Assembly (NCBI GenBank): GCA_036735545.1
Contig: DAINOD010000002.1
Location: 62,001-126,000 of the forward strand
Reading direction: 5' to 3'
From: Rubrimonas sp036735545
GTDB taxonomy: Bacteria; Pseudomonadota; Alphaproteobacteria; Rhodobacterales; Rhodobacteraceae
Length of the DNA: 64,000 nucleotides
Part shown: positions 9,052 through 17,153 of the stretch, piece after piece
Layout of the letters: each line of letters opens with the position of its first letter
Numbering within the stretch: position 1 is the stretch's first letter
Notes under the pieces: generated by a model
The model's database searches: none
Told to the model about the DNA's origin: nothing
What the model saw: only the letters and a program-made list of their open reading frames with translations
Program-made: the position numbers and the translations under genes

Positions 9052-10503
9052 TCAGACCGCATCGGGTTCGAAGCGGGGGTTCTCGCCCAGCGGCTGGCGC
9101 AGGACGGCGCGGCGCGCCACCACGGCGTCGCGTGGCCAGATGGCCGCGACCACCGCGCCCGTCGGGGCCGGCGCGCCGTCGGGCGGGGGCGCGAGGCGGG
9201 AGGCGTTTGCGAAGACGAGCCGGGCGCCGGTGCGCTCCAGCAGCGTCTTGGCGATGAACAGCCCCAGCCCCATGCCCTGATACTCCCCGTCGCGCTCGGC
9301 GCCGCGGCGGCCGCGACCGCGCGTGGTGACGTATGGGTCGCCCAGCATGTCGAGGACCTCGGACTTGAAGCCCGGCCCGTCGTCGCTGACCGAGATGCGC
9401 AGCGTCGCCTCGCGCTCTCGCGCCTCGATCCAGATCGTGGTGGCGGCGAAGTCGACCGCGTTCTGCACGAGATTGCGCAGACCGTGGATGATCTCGGACC
9501 GGCGCGCCACCACGGGCTGCGCGTCGCCCGCCTCCGAGGCGGGGCGGCCGTTGATCATGAAGACCAGCGCCTTGCCGCGGCCGCGGTGGGGACGGGCGGC
9601 CTCCTCCATCACCGTCAGCACCGGGGCGTGGCGCACCGTGGCGTCGCTGCGGCCGCCCTCGCTGAGATCGCGCAGGATCTCGCGGCAGCGGTCGGCCTGG
9701 GCCCGCAGCAGCGCGAGGTCCTCCGCGTGCTCGGGGTGGTCGCGCAACTCGCGCGCCAGCTCGCCCGAGACCAGCTTGATCGTCGCGAGCGGCGTGCCCA
9801 GCTCGTGCGCCGCCGCCGCGGCCATGGCGCCGATCGCGGTCAGCCGCTGTTCGCGCGACAGCGCGAGTTGCGCCGCCGTCAGCGCCTCGGCCATCCGCGC
9901 GGTCTCCACCCCGATGCGACGGGTGTAGATCGCCATGAACACGATGCCGACCGTCACCGCCGCCCACAGGCCGAGCAGGTAGAGGTCGGGCGGCCGCAGC
10001 GCCTCACCGGTCGCGATGAACACCAGCGGTCGGTGCGCGACCAGAAGCACCGACGTCGCCGCCATCGCCGCCGAGGCCAGCGCGAGCGTCGAGCGCAGCG
10101 CAAGAACGCTGGCCGCGATGGTGACCGGCGCGAGCAGCAGCACCGCGAAGGGATTCGTGAGACCCCCGGTCAGCGCCAGCAGCAGCGCCAGCTGGGCGGT
10201 GTCGAACATCAGCGACAGCATCGCGTCGCGCTCGTTCAGCCGTTTGCTGGGGGGGTGCAGCGCGCCCAACGTAAAATTGACCGCCGCCGGCGCCGCGATC
10301 ACGGCGAGGCACCAGCCGAGCGGCAGGTCGATGCCGAAGCCGAAACGGGCCGCGAGCACCGCCGCCGCCTGCCCGCCGAGCGCCACCCACCGCAGCGTCA
10401 TCAGCGTCCGCAGGCGCACCCAGTGGCCGCGCGCCTCCGGGTCGGGCGGGGCGAGGCTGGACGCGCGCGCCGCCGCGCGCCATGTATCGCCGCGTTCGGT
10501 CAT
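9052..10503 (-). CDS. regB: RegB/PrrB redox sensor histidine kinase
   Basis: A six-helix membrane sensor kinase of 483 residues that controls energy genes in response to redox state. The quinone-binding heptapeptide GGLTNPF sits at residues 113-119 in the membrane region. The H-box AAHELGTPLATI places the phosphoacceptor at His233. The redox box contains Cys273 in DRCREILRDL, equivalent to the regulatory cysteine known in Rhodobacter RegB. N box (RNLVQNAVDFA), G1 (SDDGPGF) and G2 (GMGLGLFIAKTL) loops are intact, so it should be an active kinase. It lies divergent from senC-regA, the standard arrangement of this regulon. ATG start; an upstream TTG-like extension was rejected. Confidence 0.95.
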   Translation of the reverse strand: MTERGDTWRAAARASSLAPPDPEARGHWVRLRTLMTLRWVALGGQAAAVLAARFGFGIDLPLGWCLAVIAAPAAVNFTLGALHPPSKRLNERDAMLSLMFDTAQLALLLALTGGLTNPFAVLLLAPVTIAASVLALRSTLALASAAMAATSVLLVAHRPLVFIATGEALRPPDLYLLGLWAAVTVGIVFMAIYTRRIGVETARMAEALTAAQLALSREQRLTAIGAMAAAAAHELGTPLATIKLVSGELARELRDHPEHAEDLALLRAQADRCREILRDLSEGGRSDATVRHAPVLTVMEEAARPHRGRGKALVFMINGRPASEAGDAQPVVARRSEIIHGLRNLVQNAVDFAATTIWIEAREREATLRISVSDDGPGFKSEVLDMLGDPYVTTRGRGRRGAERDGEYQGMGLGLFIAKTLLERTGARLVFANASRLAPPPDGAPAPTGAVVAAIWPRDAVVARRAVLRQPLGENPRFEPDAV

Positions 10504-10589
10504 CGGCGCAGTATCGACCGCCCGCCGGCGGCGCGCCAGCGGCTTACCCCGCGCGCCATCGCCGCGCGTCAACGTCCGGAGGCTCGCCC

Positions 10590-11228
10590 GTGTCCCGTCC
10601 AGCGTCCCGTTCGCTTCACCCCGCGGTCTACGCTGTGGCCGGCGTGCTCGCCCTCGCGGCCGGCGCCTCCGCCTGGCTCGTGTTCGGCGCGCGCGGCGAC
10701 GGGCTGGCGGAATGTCGCGAGGGCGGCGGTCTGGTCGGCGCCAGCGTCGGCGGCCCTTTCACCCTGACCCGCGCCGACGGCGTGCGCGTGACCGACCGCG
10801 AGGTCATCGACCGGCCGACGCTGCTCTATTTCGGCTTCACCCATTGCCCCGACTTCTGCCCGGCGGACGCGCTGGTGATGGGGCAGGCGGCGGACCTGCT
10901 GGCCGAGCGCGGCGTGGCGATCAACACCGCCTTCATCACCATCGACCCGGCCCGCGACACGCCGGAGGTGGTCGGCTATTTCGCCGACGCGATGCACCCG
11001 GACATGATCGGGCTGACCGGTTCGGAGGAAGACGTCGCCGCGGCCGCCCGGGCGTGGCGGGTCTATTACGCGCGGTCGGGGACCGATCCCGACTACTACC
11101 TAATGGACCACTCGACCTTCACCTACCTCGCAGCGCCGCAGACGGGCTTTCTCGACTTCTTCCGACACGGCTCGACGCCCGAGGAGATCGCCGACCGCGT
11201 GGCCTGTTACGCCAAGGCGTTGGGGTGA
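10590..11228 (+). CDS. senC: SenC/PrrC, SCO1-family copper chaperone
   Basis: A 212-residue membrane-anchored thioredoxin-fold protein of the SCO1/SenC family, which delivers copper to cytochrome c oxidase and takes part in RegB-RegA signalling in Rhodobacter. A single N-terminal membrane helix spans about residues 12-32. The copper ligands are visible as CPDFC (Cys86 and Cys90) and the histidine in DHSTFTYL. The GTG start is supported by GGAGG seven bases upstream; the upstream open extension is not conserved-looking. It is followed after 76 bases by regA in the same direction. Confidence 0.93.
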   Translation: MSRPASRSLHPAVYAVAGVLALAAGASAWLVFGARGDGLAECREGGGLVGASVGGPFTLTRADGVRVTDREVIDRPTLLYFGFTHCPDFCPADALVMGQAADLLAERGVAINTAFITIDPARDTPEVVGYFADAMHPDMIGLTGSEEDVAAAARAWRVYYARSGTDPDYYLMDHSTFTYLAAPQTGFLDFFRHGSTPEEIADRVACYAKALG

Positions 11229-11304
11229 TTTGACAGGTCGGGCGCCCAACTCCATAACCGAACGAAATGTCGCAGCCGCGCGACTGTCGCAGGGAGCACG
11301 CCGC

Positions 11305-11859
11305 ATGGAAGACGCCGCCGCCGAGCCCGGCGCAGACCGCAGCCTGCTCATCGTCGACGACGACGAGGCGTTCCGCCGCCGTCTGGCCCGGGCGATGGAG
11401 AAGCGCGGCTTCGACCCCGTTCTGATGGCGGAGAGCGTCGCCGAGGGCCTGAGCGTCACGCGCCAGACCCCGCCCGCCTTCGCGGTGATCGACCTGCGGC
11501 TTGAGGACGGCAACGGCCTCGACGTGGTCGAGGCGCTGCGCGAGACGCGCCCCGACAGCCGCATCGTGGTCCTGACCGGCTACGGAGCCATCGCGACGGC
11601 CGTGGCCGCGGTGAAGATCGGCGCCACCGACTACCTCTCCAAGCCCGCCGACGCCGACGACGTGGAGGCCGCGCTGATGTCGCGGCCCGACGACAAGCCG
11701 GCGCCGCCAGAGAACCCGATGAGCGCCGACCGCGTGCGCTGGGAGCACATCCAGCGCGTCTTCGAGCTGTGCGACCGCAACGTCAGCGAGACGGCGCGGC
11801 GGCTTAACATGCACCGGCGCACGCTGCAGCGCATCCTCGCCAAGCGCTCGCCGCGCTGA
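11305..11859 (+). CDS. regA: RegA/PrrA response regulator
   Basis: A 184-residue response regulator with a receiver domain (LLIVDDDEAF, phosphoacceptor Asp63 in VIDLRLEDGNG, conserved Lys in YLSKPAD). A proline-containing linker (PAPPENPMSADRVRWEHI) leads to a Fis-type helix-turn-helix at the C-terminus (NVSETARRLNMHRRTLQRIL). It binds DNA and controls respiration, CO2 and nitrogen fixation genes in relatives. The ATG at 11305 has AGGGAG eight bases upstream and matches the usual RegA length, so the longer extension from about 11230 is rejected. It is probably co-transcribed with senC. Confidence 0.95.
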   Translation: MEDAAAEPGADRSLLIVDDDEAFRRRLARAMEKRGFDPVLMAESVAEGLSVTRQTPPAFAVIDLRLEDGNGLDVVEALRETRPDSRIVVLTGYGAIATAVAAVKIGATDYLSKPADADDVEAALMSRPDDKPAPPENPMSADRVRWEHIQRVFELCDRNVSETARRLNMHRRTLQRILAKRSPR

Positions 11860-11867
11860 CGCGGGCT

Positions 11868-12281
11868 TCAGGCGTAGGCGAAGCGGATCGGCTGGGCGCC
11901 TTCCCAGAGCACCTTCTCGCCGAGCGCGCGGAGGTTCTCGAGCCCTGAGATCAGCGTCAGGAAGTGGTTGCCGGCGAGCTGGCCCATCTTCGACGAGAAG
12001 GCGAGGCCGCCATAGGCGAGGATGATCTCGGTCTCGCTGATCCCGCCGGGATAGAGCAGCATCTGCCCCGGCGCGGGATGGCTGGTGTGGTTCTCGTAGC
12101 CGACGCCGAAATCGCGATCGCCCAGCGGGATCCACACGCCCTCGCCGCTCCAGCGGACATGGACCAGTTTGCTCTCGAAGGGCATGGCGGCGCGGAAGGC
12201 CGCGCAGGTCTTGGGCGCGGCGGCCTCCTCGAGGCGGGCGCGAAAGGTGAAGCCGCCGGCCTCGACGATCATCTCGGTCAT
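11868..12281 (-). CDS. DUF3830 family protein (cyclophilin-like fold)
   Basis: A small soluble protein of 137 residues starting MTEMIVEAGG. Regions such as FESKLVHVRWSGEGVWIPLGD and ISETEIILAYGG resemble the DUF3830 family, predicted to have a cyclophilin-like fold; no function is established. It lies convergent with regA, only eight bases apart, and 65 bases downstream of the DUF427 gene on the same strand. The start could also be the ATG three codons later, because no strong ribosome-binding site decides between them. Confidence 0.7.
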   Translation of the reverse strand: MTEMIVEAGGFTFRARLEEAAAPKTCAAFRAAMPFESKLVHVRWSGEGVWIPLGDRDFGVGYENHTSHPAPGQMLLYPGGISETEIILAYGGLAFSSKMGQLAGNHFLTLISGLENLRALGEKVLWEGAQPIRFAYA

Positions 12282-12346
12282 GGGGGGAGCGTTTCCGTTG
12301 CTGCAGGGCCGCCGACCATCGCGCCCCGCGGGACCGGCGGTCAAGC

Positions 12347-12850
12347 TCACCAGAAGCGGCTGCCGGGAACGCCCTTGAAGGGGCCGGCGAGATCGGGCGT
12401 GATCCAGCCCCCGTAAAATCCTCCCGGCTGGGCCACGACGGTCGCGCCGTCCACCGTGCACGCGTCGAAAGGGGCGGCGTGGAAGGCGACGAAGCCCGCC
12501 ATCGCGGCGAAGGCGGCGGTGGGCCAGTCGTAGCGCCACGCCGCGTCGGGCAGCGTCTCGGCCCCGACGATCACGTCGAGCGCGGTCGCCTGCCCCTTCC
12601 ACTCGCAGAGCGACCGCCCGCCGGAGGGGCGCAGGCCGGCGCGCACGTCCCCGGGCGGGAAGTAGTAGACCGGCGGATGGCTGGTCTCGAGCGCGCGGAA
12701 ACCCCGCCGCGTCTCGGCGACCACGCCGCCGCTGTGGACGATGCGCAGGAGCCGCGTGGTCGGCTCGGCGATCGCGGGGCGGGGATAGGCCCAGACGCTC
12801 TCGCGGCCGGGGCCGGCGGGTTCGGGCGTGACGCCGGGGGGCAGGGTCAT
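12347..12850 (-). CDS. DUF427 domain-containing protein
   Basis: A 167-residue soluble protein. The family signature is visible in RSLCEWKGQATALDV, followed by AAWRYDWPTAAFAAMAGFVAF, with an N-terminal region containing ESVWAYPRPA. DUF427 proteins are widespread in bacteria and have no proven enzymatic role. ATG start at 12850. It is divergent from the membrane methyltransferase-like gene at 12961 and probably co-transcribed with the downstream DUF3830 gene. Confidence 0.8.
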   Translation of the reverse strand: MTLPPGVTPEPAGPGRESVWAYPRPAIAEPTTRLLRIVHSGGVVAETRRGFRALETSHPPVYYFPPGDVRAGLRPSGGRSLCEWKGQATALDVIVGAETLPDAAWRYDWPTAAFAAMAGFVAFHAAPFDACTVDGATVVAQPGGFYGGWITPDLAGPFKGVPGSRFW

Positions 12851-12960
12851 GGTGGGCTCCGATTGGGCGGCCCGGATGGTGGCGCGCAAGGGCGCGACGT
12901 CGAGGCGGTGGCGGCGAGGCCCGACCGGCATATGTGCGGCGCACCAGTCAGGAGCCGCCG

Positions 12961-13824
12961 ATGCTCTCGCCGCATGACCGCGCCCATGTCGACCGCCTCG
13001 CCGGGCTGATCCGCGGCGCGCTGCGCCCGGCGCCGGGTCGCGGGCGCGTGGCGCTGGCTCTGGTCTGGGGCGCGCTCTGCCACGCCGTCTTCGCCGCGGC
13101 GGTCCTGGCGATGATGACGGCGATGTTCTTCGGCATGAGCGAAAGCCTCGGGACCGTCCCCTGGCCCTGGGCTGCGCTGTCGAACGCGGCGCTGATCGCG
13201 CAATTCCCGCTGGCCCATTCGCTGCTGCTGACGCCCCGCGGCGGCCGGCTGCTCGCCCGCCTCGCCCCGGGCGGCCATGGCGGCACGCTCGCGACCACCA
13301 CATACGCCATCGTCGCCTCGCTGCAGCTGCTGGCGCTGTTCGCGTTGTGGACGCCCAGCGGGATCGTCTGGTGGCGCGCCGAGGGCTGGGCGCTGTGGGC
13401 GGTCTGCGCGGCCTACGCCGCCGCGTGGCTGCTGCTGGGCAAGGCCAGCTTCGACGCGGGCGCGGAGGTGCAGTCGGGCGCGCTGGGGTGGCTGTCGCTG
13501 ATGCGCGGGGCGCGCCCCGTCTTTCCCGACATGCCCGAGCACGGGACATTCCGCGTGATCCGCCAGCCGATCTACGTCGCCTTCGCGCTGACGCTGTGGA
13601 CCGTGCCGGTCTGGACGCCGGACCAGCTCGCGCTGGCGACGGGCTACACCGCCTACTGCCTGCTGGCGCCGAGGCTGAAGGAGCGTCGCTTCGCGGCCCG
13701 CTACGGCGCGCGCTTCGCGGCCTATCGCGCGCGCACGCCCTACGCCCTGCCGCGGCTGCGATCGCGCGACGCGATGGGGCCCATCGGCGAGAAGCGTTGG
13801 CGCGACGGGGGCGGCGGGGGCTAG
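12961..13824 (+). CDS. Integral membrane methyltransferase-like protein (NnrU/MddA/isoprenylcysteine methyltransferase superfamily)
   Basis: A protein of 287 residues with about six membrane helices. The C-terminal core FRVIRQPIYVAFALTLW followed by LKERRFAARYGARFAAYRAR is the SAM-binding region shared by NnrU, MddA (methanethiol S-methyltransferase) and isoprenylcysteine carboxyl methyltransferase relatives. The middle contains AQFPLAHSLLLTPRGG, also seen in NnrU/MddA-type proteins. The substrate cannot be told from sequence. The ATG start has an AGGAG ten bases upstream. A GST gene follows 24 bases downstream, probably in the same transcript. Confidence 0.7.
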   Translation: MLSPHDRAHVDRLAGLIRGALRPAPGRGRVALALVWGALCHAVFAAAVLAMMTAMFFGMSESLGTVPWPWAALSNAALIAQFPLAHSLLLTPRGGRLLARLAPGGHGGTLATTTYAIVASLQLLALFALWTPSGIVWWRAEGWALWAVCAAYAAAWLLLGKASFDAGAEVQSGALGWLSLMRGARPVFPDMPEHGTFRVIRQPIYVAFALTLWTVPVWTPDQLALATGYTAYCLLAPRLKERRFAARYGARFAAYRARTPYALPRLRSRDAMGPIGEKRWRDGGGGG

Positions 13825-13848
13825 CGTCGCGGGCAGGAGGATCGCCCC

Positions 13849-14523
13849 ATGAACTACGTCCTGCACGTCGCCGACACCGCCTATTCCAGCTGGTCGCTGC
13901 GCGGCTGGCTGGCGCTGCACGCCTTCGGCCTGCCCTTCGAGCACCGGCTGCACCGGCTCTACGAGCCGGACATGGACGCCTTCCGCGCCGCCCATGAGCC
14001 GGCGCGCACCGTGCCCGCGCTGGGCTGGCGCGAGGGCGGCGAGGACGTCTTCGTGTGGGACTCGCTCGCCATCGTCGAGACGCTGGCCGAGCGCCACCGC
14101 GACGCCGGCCACTGGCCGGAGCCGCCGGCCGCCCGGGCCGCGGCGCGGGCGCTGGCGGCGGAGATGCACAGCGGCTTTCGCGACCTGCGCGTCGCCGCGC
14201 CGATGAACACCCACCGTCGCGATCGCCCCGCCCAGACCCCGCCGAGCGACGGCGTGCGCGCCGATCTTGCGCGGCTCGAGGCGCTGTGGGGATGGGCGCG
14301 CGGGCGCTGGGGCGCGGGCGGGCCCTATCTTTTCGGCGCCGCCTTCACCGCGGCGGACGCCTTCTTCGCCCCCGTCGCCTACCGCGTCACGGGCTACGCG
14401 CTGCCCGTGGCCGGGCCGGCGCGCGCCTACGCCGAGGCGCTGCAGGCGCACCCCTCGGTAGCGGCATGGGCGGAGATGGCCGACGCGGACGCCCGGCGCA
14501 TCGACCGCTACGAACGCATTTGA
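13849..14523 (+). CDS. Glutathione S-transferase family protein
   Basis: A 224-residue two-domain GST. The N-terminal thioredoxin-like domain starts YVLHVADTAYSSWSLRGWL, with serines in the active-site position, and continues with RTVPALGW and WDSLAIVETLAE, the cis-proline and glutathione gamma-glutamyl contacts. The C-terminal helical domain contains FGAAFTAADAFFAPVAYR, the usual N-capping region. A strong AGGAGG lies upstream of the ATG. It may detoxify electrophiles in the cytoplasm; the specific substrate is unknown. It is convergent with the FAD-linked oxidase gene. Confidence 0.85.
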   Translation: MNYVLHVADTAYSSWSLRGWLALHAFGLPFEHRLHRLYEPDMDAFRAAHEPARTVPALGWREGGEDVFVWDSLAIVETLAERHRDAGHWPEPPAARAAARALAAEMHSGFRDLRVAAPMNTHRRDRPAQTPPSDGVRADLARLEALWGWARGRWGAGGPYLFGAAFTAADAFFAPVAYRVTGYALPVAGPARAYAEALQAHPSVAAWAEMADADARRIDRYERI

Positions 14524-14572
14524 CTTGAAACCAACTTCGGCGGCTAACGCGGCGCTAACCCGCCCCCTGTAG

Positions 14573-14601
14573 AACCTGTGTCGCGCTGAGGCGCAGGTTT
14601 T
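14573..14601 (+). terminator. Possible weak terminator after the GST gene
   Basis: AACCTG and CAGGTT arms (14573-14578 and 14594-14599) flank an imperfect CGC/GCG inner pairing and end in a run of four T. It lies about 50 bases after the GST stop. The stem is imperfect, so the call is tentative. Confidence 0.3.
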
Positions 14602-14639
14602 GGCGTCGTGTCCGGGCCGGCGTTGCGTGACGGCCCCCA

Positions 14640-14664
14640 CCGCCTCCTCATGTCGAGGAGGCGG
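14640..14664. terminator. Palindrome in convergent GST / FAD-oxidase junction
   Basis: A perfect 10-bp stem, CCGCCTCCTC with GAGGAGGCGG and a five-base loop. It covers the stop codon of the FAD-linked oxidase gene and lies about 120 bases past the GST stop. It could act as a transcript 3' end for either strand, but no T run follows. Confidence 0.4.
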
Positions 14665-16093
14665 GAGGGGTCGTCGCCGTTTCCGGGACCAAGGCGCCGG
14701 GGTTCATGATCCCCGCCGGGTCCAGCGCCCGCTTGATCGCCCGCATCGCCGCCAGTTTCGCCGGATCGCCGTAGCGCGCGAGGTCCGCCGTCTTGGCGCG
14801 ACCGATCCCGTGCTCCGCCGAGATCGATCCGCCGAAGCGGTCCACCATGTCGTGCACCGTGCGAATCGCCGCGTCGCGCAGGGGCGCGAAGTCGATCGCC
14901 TTCCCGCCCTCGGGCGGGAACAGGTTGTAGTGCAGGTTGCCGTCGCCCATGTGGCCGAAGCAGTTGACGCGCAGCCGCGGCTCCAGCGCGGCCACCGCGG
15001 CGTTGGTCGCGTCGATGAAGTCCGGCAGCGCCGACAGCGGAACCGAGACGTCATGGCTGGCGACGGCGCCGACGTGATGGTTCGCCAGCGGCATGTCCTC
15101 GCGCACGCGCCAGAACGCCTGCGCCTGGGCCGCGTTCTGGGCGATGGCGGCGTCGGTCACCTCGCCCGCCTCCATCGCCGCCGCCAGCGTCTCGGCCAGC
15201 GCGTCCTCCAGCGGCCGGCCGGCGCCGACCTCGACCAGCGCGCACCACGGCGCGGTCACGGGCGGACGGGGCGTGTCGGGGTGGTTCGCGGCGAGAAAGG
15301 CCAGCCCCTGCCCCGCGATCAGCTCGAACGCCGACACCGCCTCGCCCAGCGCGTCGCGCAGGCGGCGCAGCAGCGCGCCCGCGGCCGCGGGCGAGGCGAC
15401 GGCGCAGAAGGCGACGGCGACATGGCGCGGCCGGGGAAAGAGGCGCAGCGCGGCCGCCGTGATGATCCCCAGCGTGCCCTCCGAGCCGATCAGCAGATGG
15501 CGCAGATCGTAGCCGGTGTTGTCCTTGCGCAGCGCCCTGAGCCCCGACATCACGGAGCCGTCGGGCAGCACCGCCTCGACCCCCAGCGTCAGGTCGCGCG
15601 CGTTGCCGTAGCGCAGCACGTTCACGCCGCCCGCGTTGGTCGCCAGCAGTCCGCCGATCCGCGCCGAGCCCTGGCTGGCCAGCGAGAGCGGGAACAGCCG
15701 GTCCACGGCCTCGGCCGCCGCCTGGGCGTCCTGCAGGATCACCCCGGCCTCGACCACCATCGCCTCGTCGTCGGGGCTGACGCGGCGGACGCGGTTCAGC
15801 CGCTCCACCGACAGCACAACCGGCGGCGGGCCGTCCGGCGCGATCTGCCCCCCGACGAGGCCGGTGCCCCCGGCCCACGGCACGACGCCGACGCGGGCCT
15901 CGGCGCAGCGGCGCACGACCTCGGCCGTCTGCGCGACGTCGGCGGGGCGGGCGACCAGCGCCGCCCGGCCGCGCAGCCGGCCGCGGGGTTCGACGAGATA
16001 GGCTTCGGCCTCGGCGGGCTCGCGCATGCCGGCGGGGCCGAGCAGGTCGCGAAGGGAAGCGAGGAAGGCGGGGTCTGGCGTGTTCGTGGTCAT
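14648..16093 (-). CDS. FAD-linked 2-hydroxyacid dehydrogenase (D-lactate / D-2-hydroxyglutarate dehydrogenase type)
   Basis: A 481-residue flavoprotein of the vanillyl-alcohol-oxidase/GlcD family. FAD-binding signatures are VVPWAGGTGLVGG (about residue 77) and GLLATNAGGVNVLRYG, followed by LIGSEGTLGIIT. The C-terminal substrate/metal region has NCFGHMGDGNLHYN and SISAEHGIGRAK. Such enzymes oxidise D-2-hydroxyacids and pass electrons to a quinone or flavoprotein; the exact substrate is not visible. The ATG start at 16093 was preferred over a GTG three codons upstream. It lies ten bases downstream of tsaC on the same strand, so the two are probably co-transcribed. Confidence 0.88.
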   Translation of the reverse strand: MTTNTPDPAFLASLRDLLGPAGMREPAEAEAYLVEPRGRLRGRAALVARPADVAQTAEVVRRCAEARVGVVPWAGGTGLVGGQIAPDGPPPVVLSVERLNRVRRVSPDDEAMVVEAGVILQDAQAAAEAVDRLFPLSLASQGSARIGGLLATNAGGVNVLRYGNARDLTLGVEAVLPDGSVMSGLRALRKDNTGYDLRHLLIGSEGTLGIITAAALRLFPRPRHVAVAFCAVASPAAAGALLRRLRDALGEAVSAFELIAGQGLAFLAANHPDTPRPPVTAPWCALVEVGAGRPLEDALAETLAAAMEAGEVTDAAIAQNAAQAQAFWRVREDMPLANHHVGAVASHDVSVPLSALPDFIDATNAAVAALEPRLRVNCFGHMGDGNLHYNLFPPEGGKAIDFAPLRDAAIRTVHDMVDRFGGSISAEHGIGRAKTADLARYGDPAKLAAMRAIKRALDPAGIMNPGALVPETATTPPASST

Positions 16094-16103
16094 GGCGCGC
16101 ACC

Positions 16104-17066
16104 CTAACGCGGCGCTGCGGCGCGGCGAAGACGGTCGGCGATGGCTTCGCCCAGTCCGGTGGCCGGAATCGGCGCCACCGCGATCACGCCGCGCCCGCCA
16201 AGCGCCGCGTCGAGCGCGCGCAGATGGGCGAACAGATTGGCCCCGGCCTCGGCCAGATCGCCTGAGGGCGACAGGTTCAGCGCCGGCCCCGGCCGCTGCG
16301 GCTGCGGCTGCGGCTGCGGCCCGAAGCCGAGCCACGCCTCGCCCGGCGCCGGCCCCGCGGCGTCGAGCCGCAGCCGCGCGCCGGGCGCGTAGTGGCTGGC
16401 GAGTTGACCCGGCGCCGTCAACCGCGGGCCCGCCGACCCGCGCAGCAGCGGCGCGCCCAGCGCCGCCTCGACCGCCTCGGCCGGCAGGCCGCCGGGGCGC
16501 AGCAGCCGCGCGCGGTCGCCCTCCAGGCCGACGATGGTCGATTCCAGCCCCACCGCGCAGGGACCGCCGTCGAGCACCCCCGCGATGCGCCCCGCCAGTC
16601 CCTGCAGCACATGGTCGGCCGTGGTCGGCGAAACGGCGCCGGAGGGGTTGGCCGACGGCGCCACCACCGCCGCGCCCACCGCCGCCAGCAGCGCGCGCGC
16701 CAGCGGATGGGCAGGCGCGCGCACCGCGGCCGTGGGCAGGCCGGCGGTCGCCGCGGGGCTCAGCGCGGCGCCGGGTCGCAGCGGCGCCACCAGCGTCAGC
16801 GGTCCCGGCCAGAAGACGGTCGCCAGCCGGCGGCCGAGCGGACCGATGTCGGCCAGCGCCTCGGCGCCGGCGAGATCGACGACATGGGCGATCAGCGGGT
16901 TGTTCGCCGGCCGCCCCTTGGCGCCGTAGAGCGCGGCCACGGCGGCGTCCGAGGCGGCCAGCGCGCCGAGCCCGTAGACGGTCTCGGTCGGGAAGGCGAC
17001 AAGCCCCCCCGCCCGCAGCGCCGCCGCCGCCTCGTCCAGCTCCGCCGCCGCCCAGCGCCGCGTCAT
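16104..17066 (-). CDS. tsaC: TsaC/Sua5 L-threonylcarbamoyladenylate synthase
   Basis: A 320-residue Sua5-type protein that makes threonylcarbamoyl-AMP from threonine, bicarbonate and ATP for t6A tRNA modification. The YrdC core runs from GGLVAFPTETVYGLGA through KGRPANNPLIAHV, VFWPGPLTLV and VAPSANPSGAVSPT to GLESTIVGL. A C-terminal Sua5 domain follows (QLASHYAPGARL), separated by an unusual proline-glutamine repeat linker encoded at 16296-16319. TsaE of the same pathway is at 6307-6801. ATG start; divergent from the acyl-CoA dehydrogenase gene 87 bases away. Confidence 0.92.
   Translation of the reverse strand: MTRRWAAAELDEAAAALRAGGLVAFPTETVYGLGALAASDAAVAALYGAKGRPANNPLIAHVVDLAGAEALADIGPLGRRLATVFWPGPLTLVAPLRPGAALSPAATAGLPTAAVRAPAHPLARALLAAVGAAVVAPSANPSGAVSPTTADHVLQGLAGRIAGVLDGGPCAVGLESTIVGLEGDRARLLRPGGLPAEAVEAALGAPLLRGSAGPRLTAPGQLASHYAPGARLRLDAAGPAPGEAWLGFGPQPQPQPQRPGPALNLSPSGDLAEAGANLFAHLRALDAALGGRGVIAVAPIPATGLGEAIADRLRRAAAPR
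16296..16319. repeat. Hexanucleotide repeat (ctgcgg)x4 inside tsaC
   Basis: Four exact tandem copies of CTGCGG. On the coding strand they give a Pro-Gln dipeptide repeat in the linker near the Sua5 C-terminal domain. It is in frame and could vary in copy number without disrupting the gene. Confidence 0.9.
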
Positions 17067-17153
17067 GGCCCCGCCCGTCCCCGCGCCTTCCCCCTCACGC
17101 GCCGCGGCCCTATCATCGCCGGGCAGAGCCCGCCAGACGGCGACGGAGCGCCC

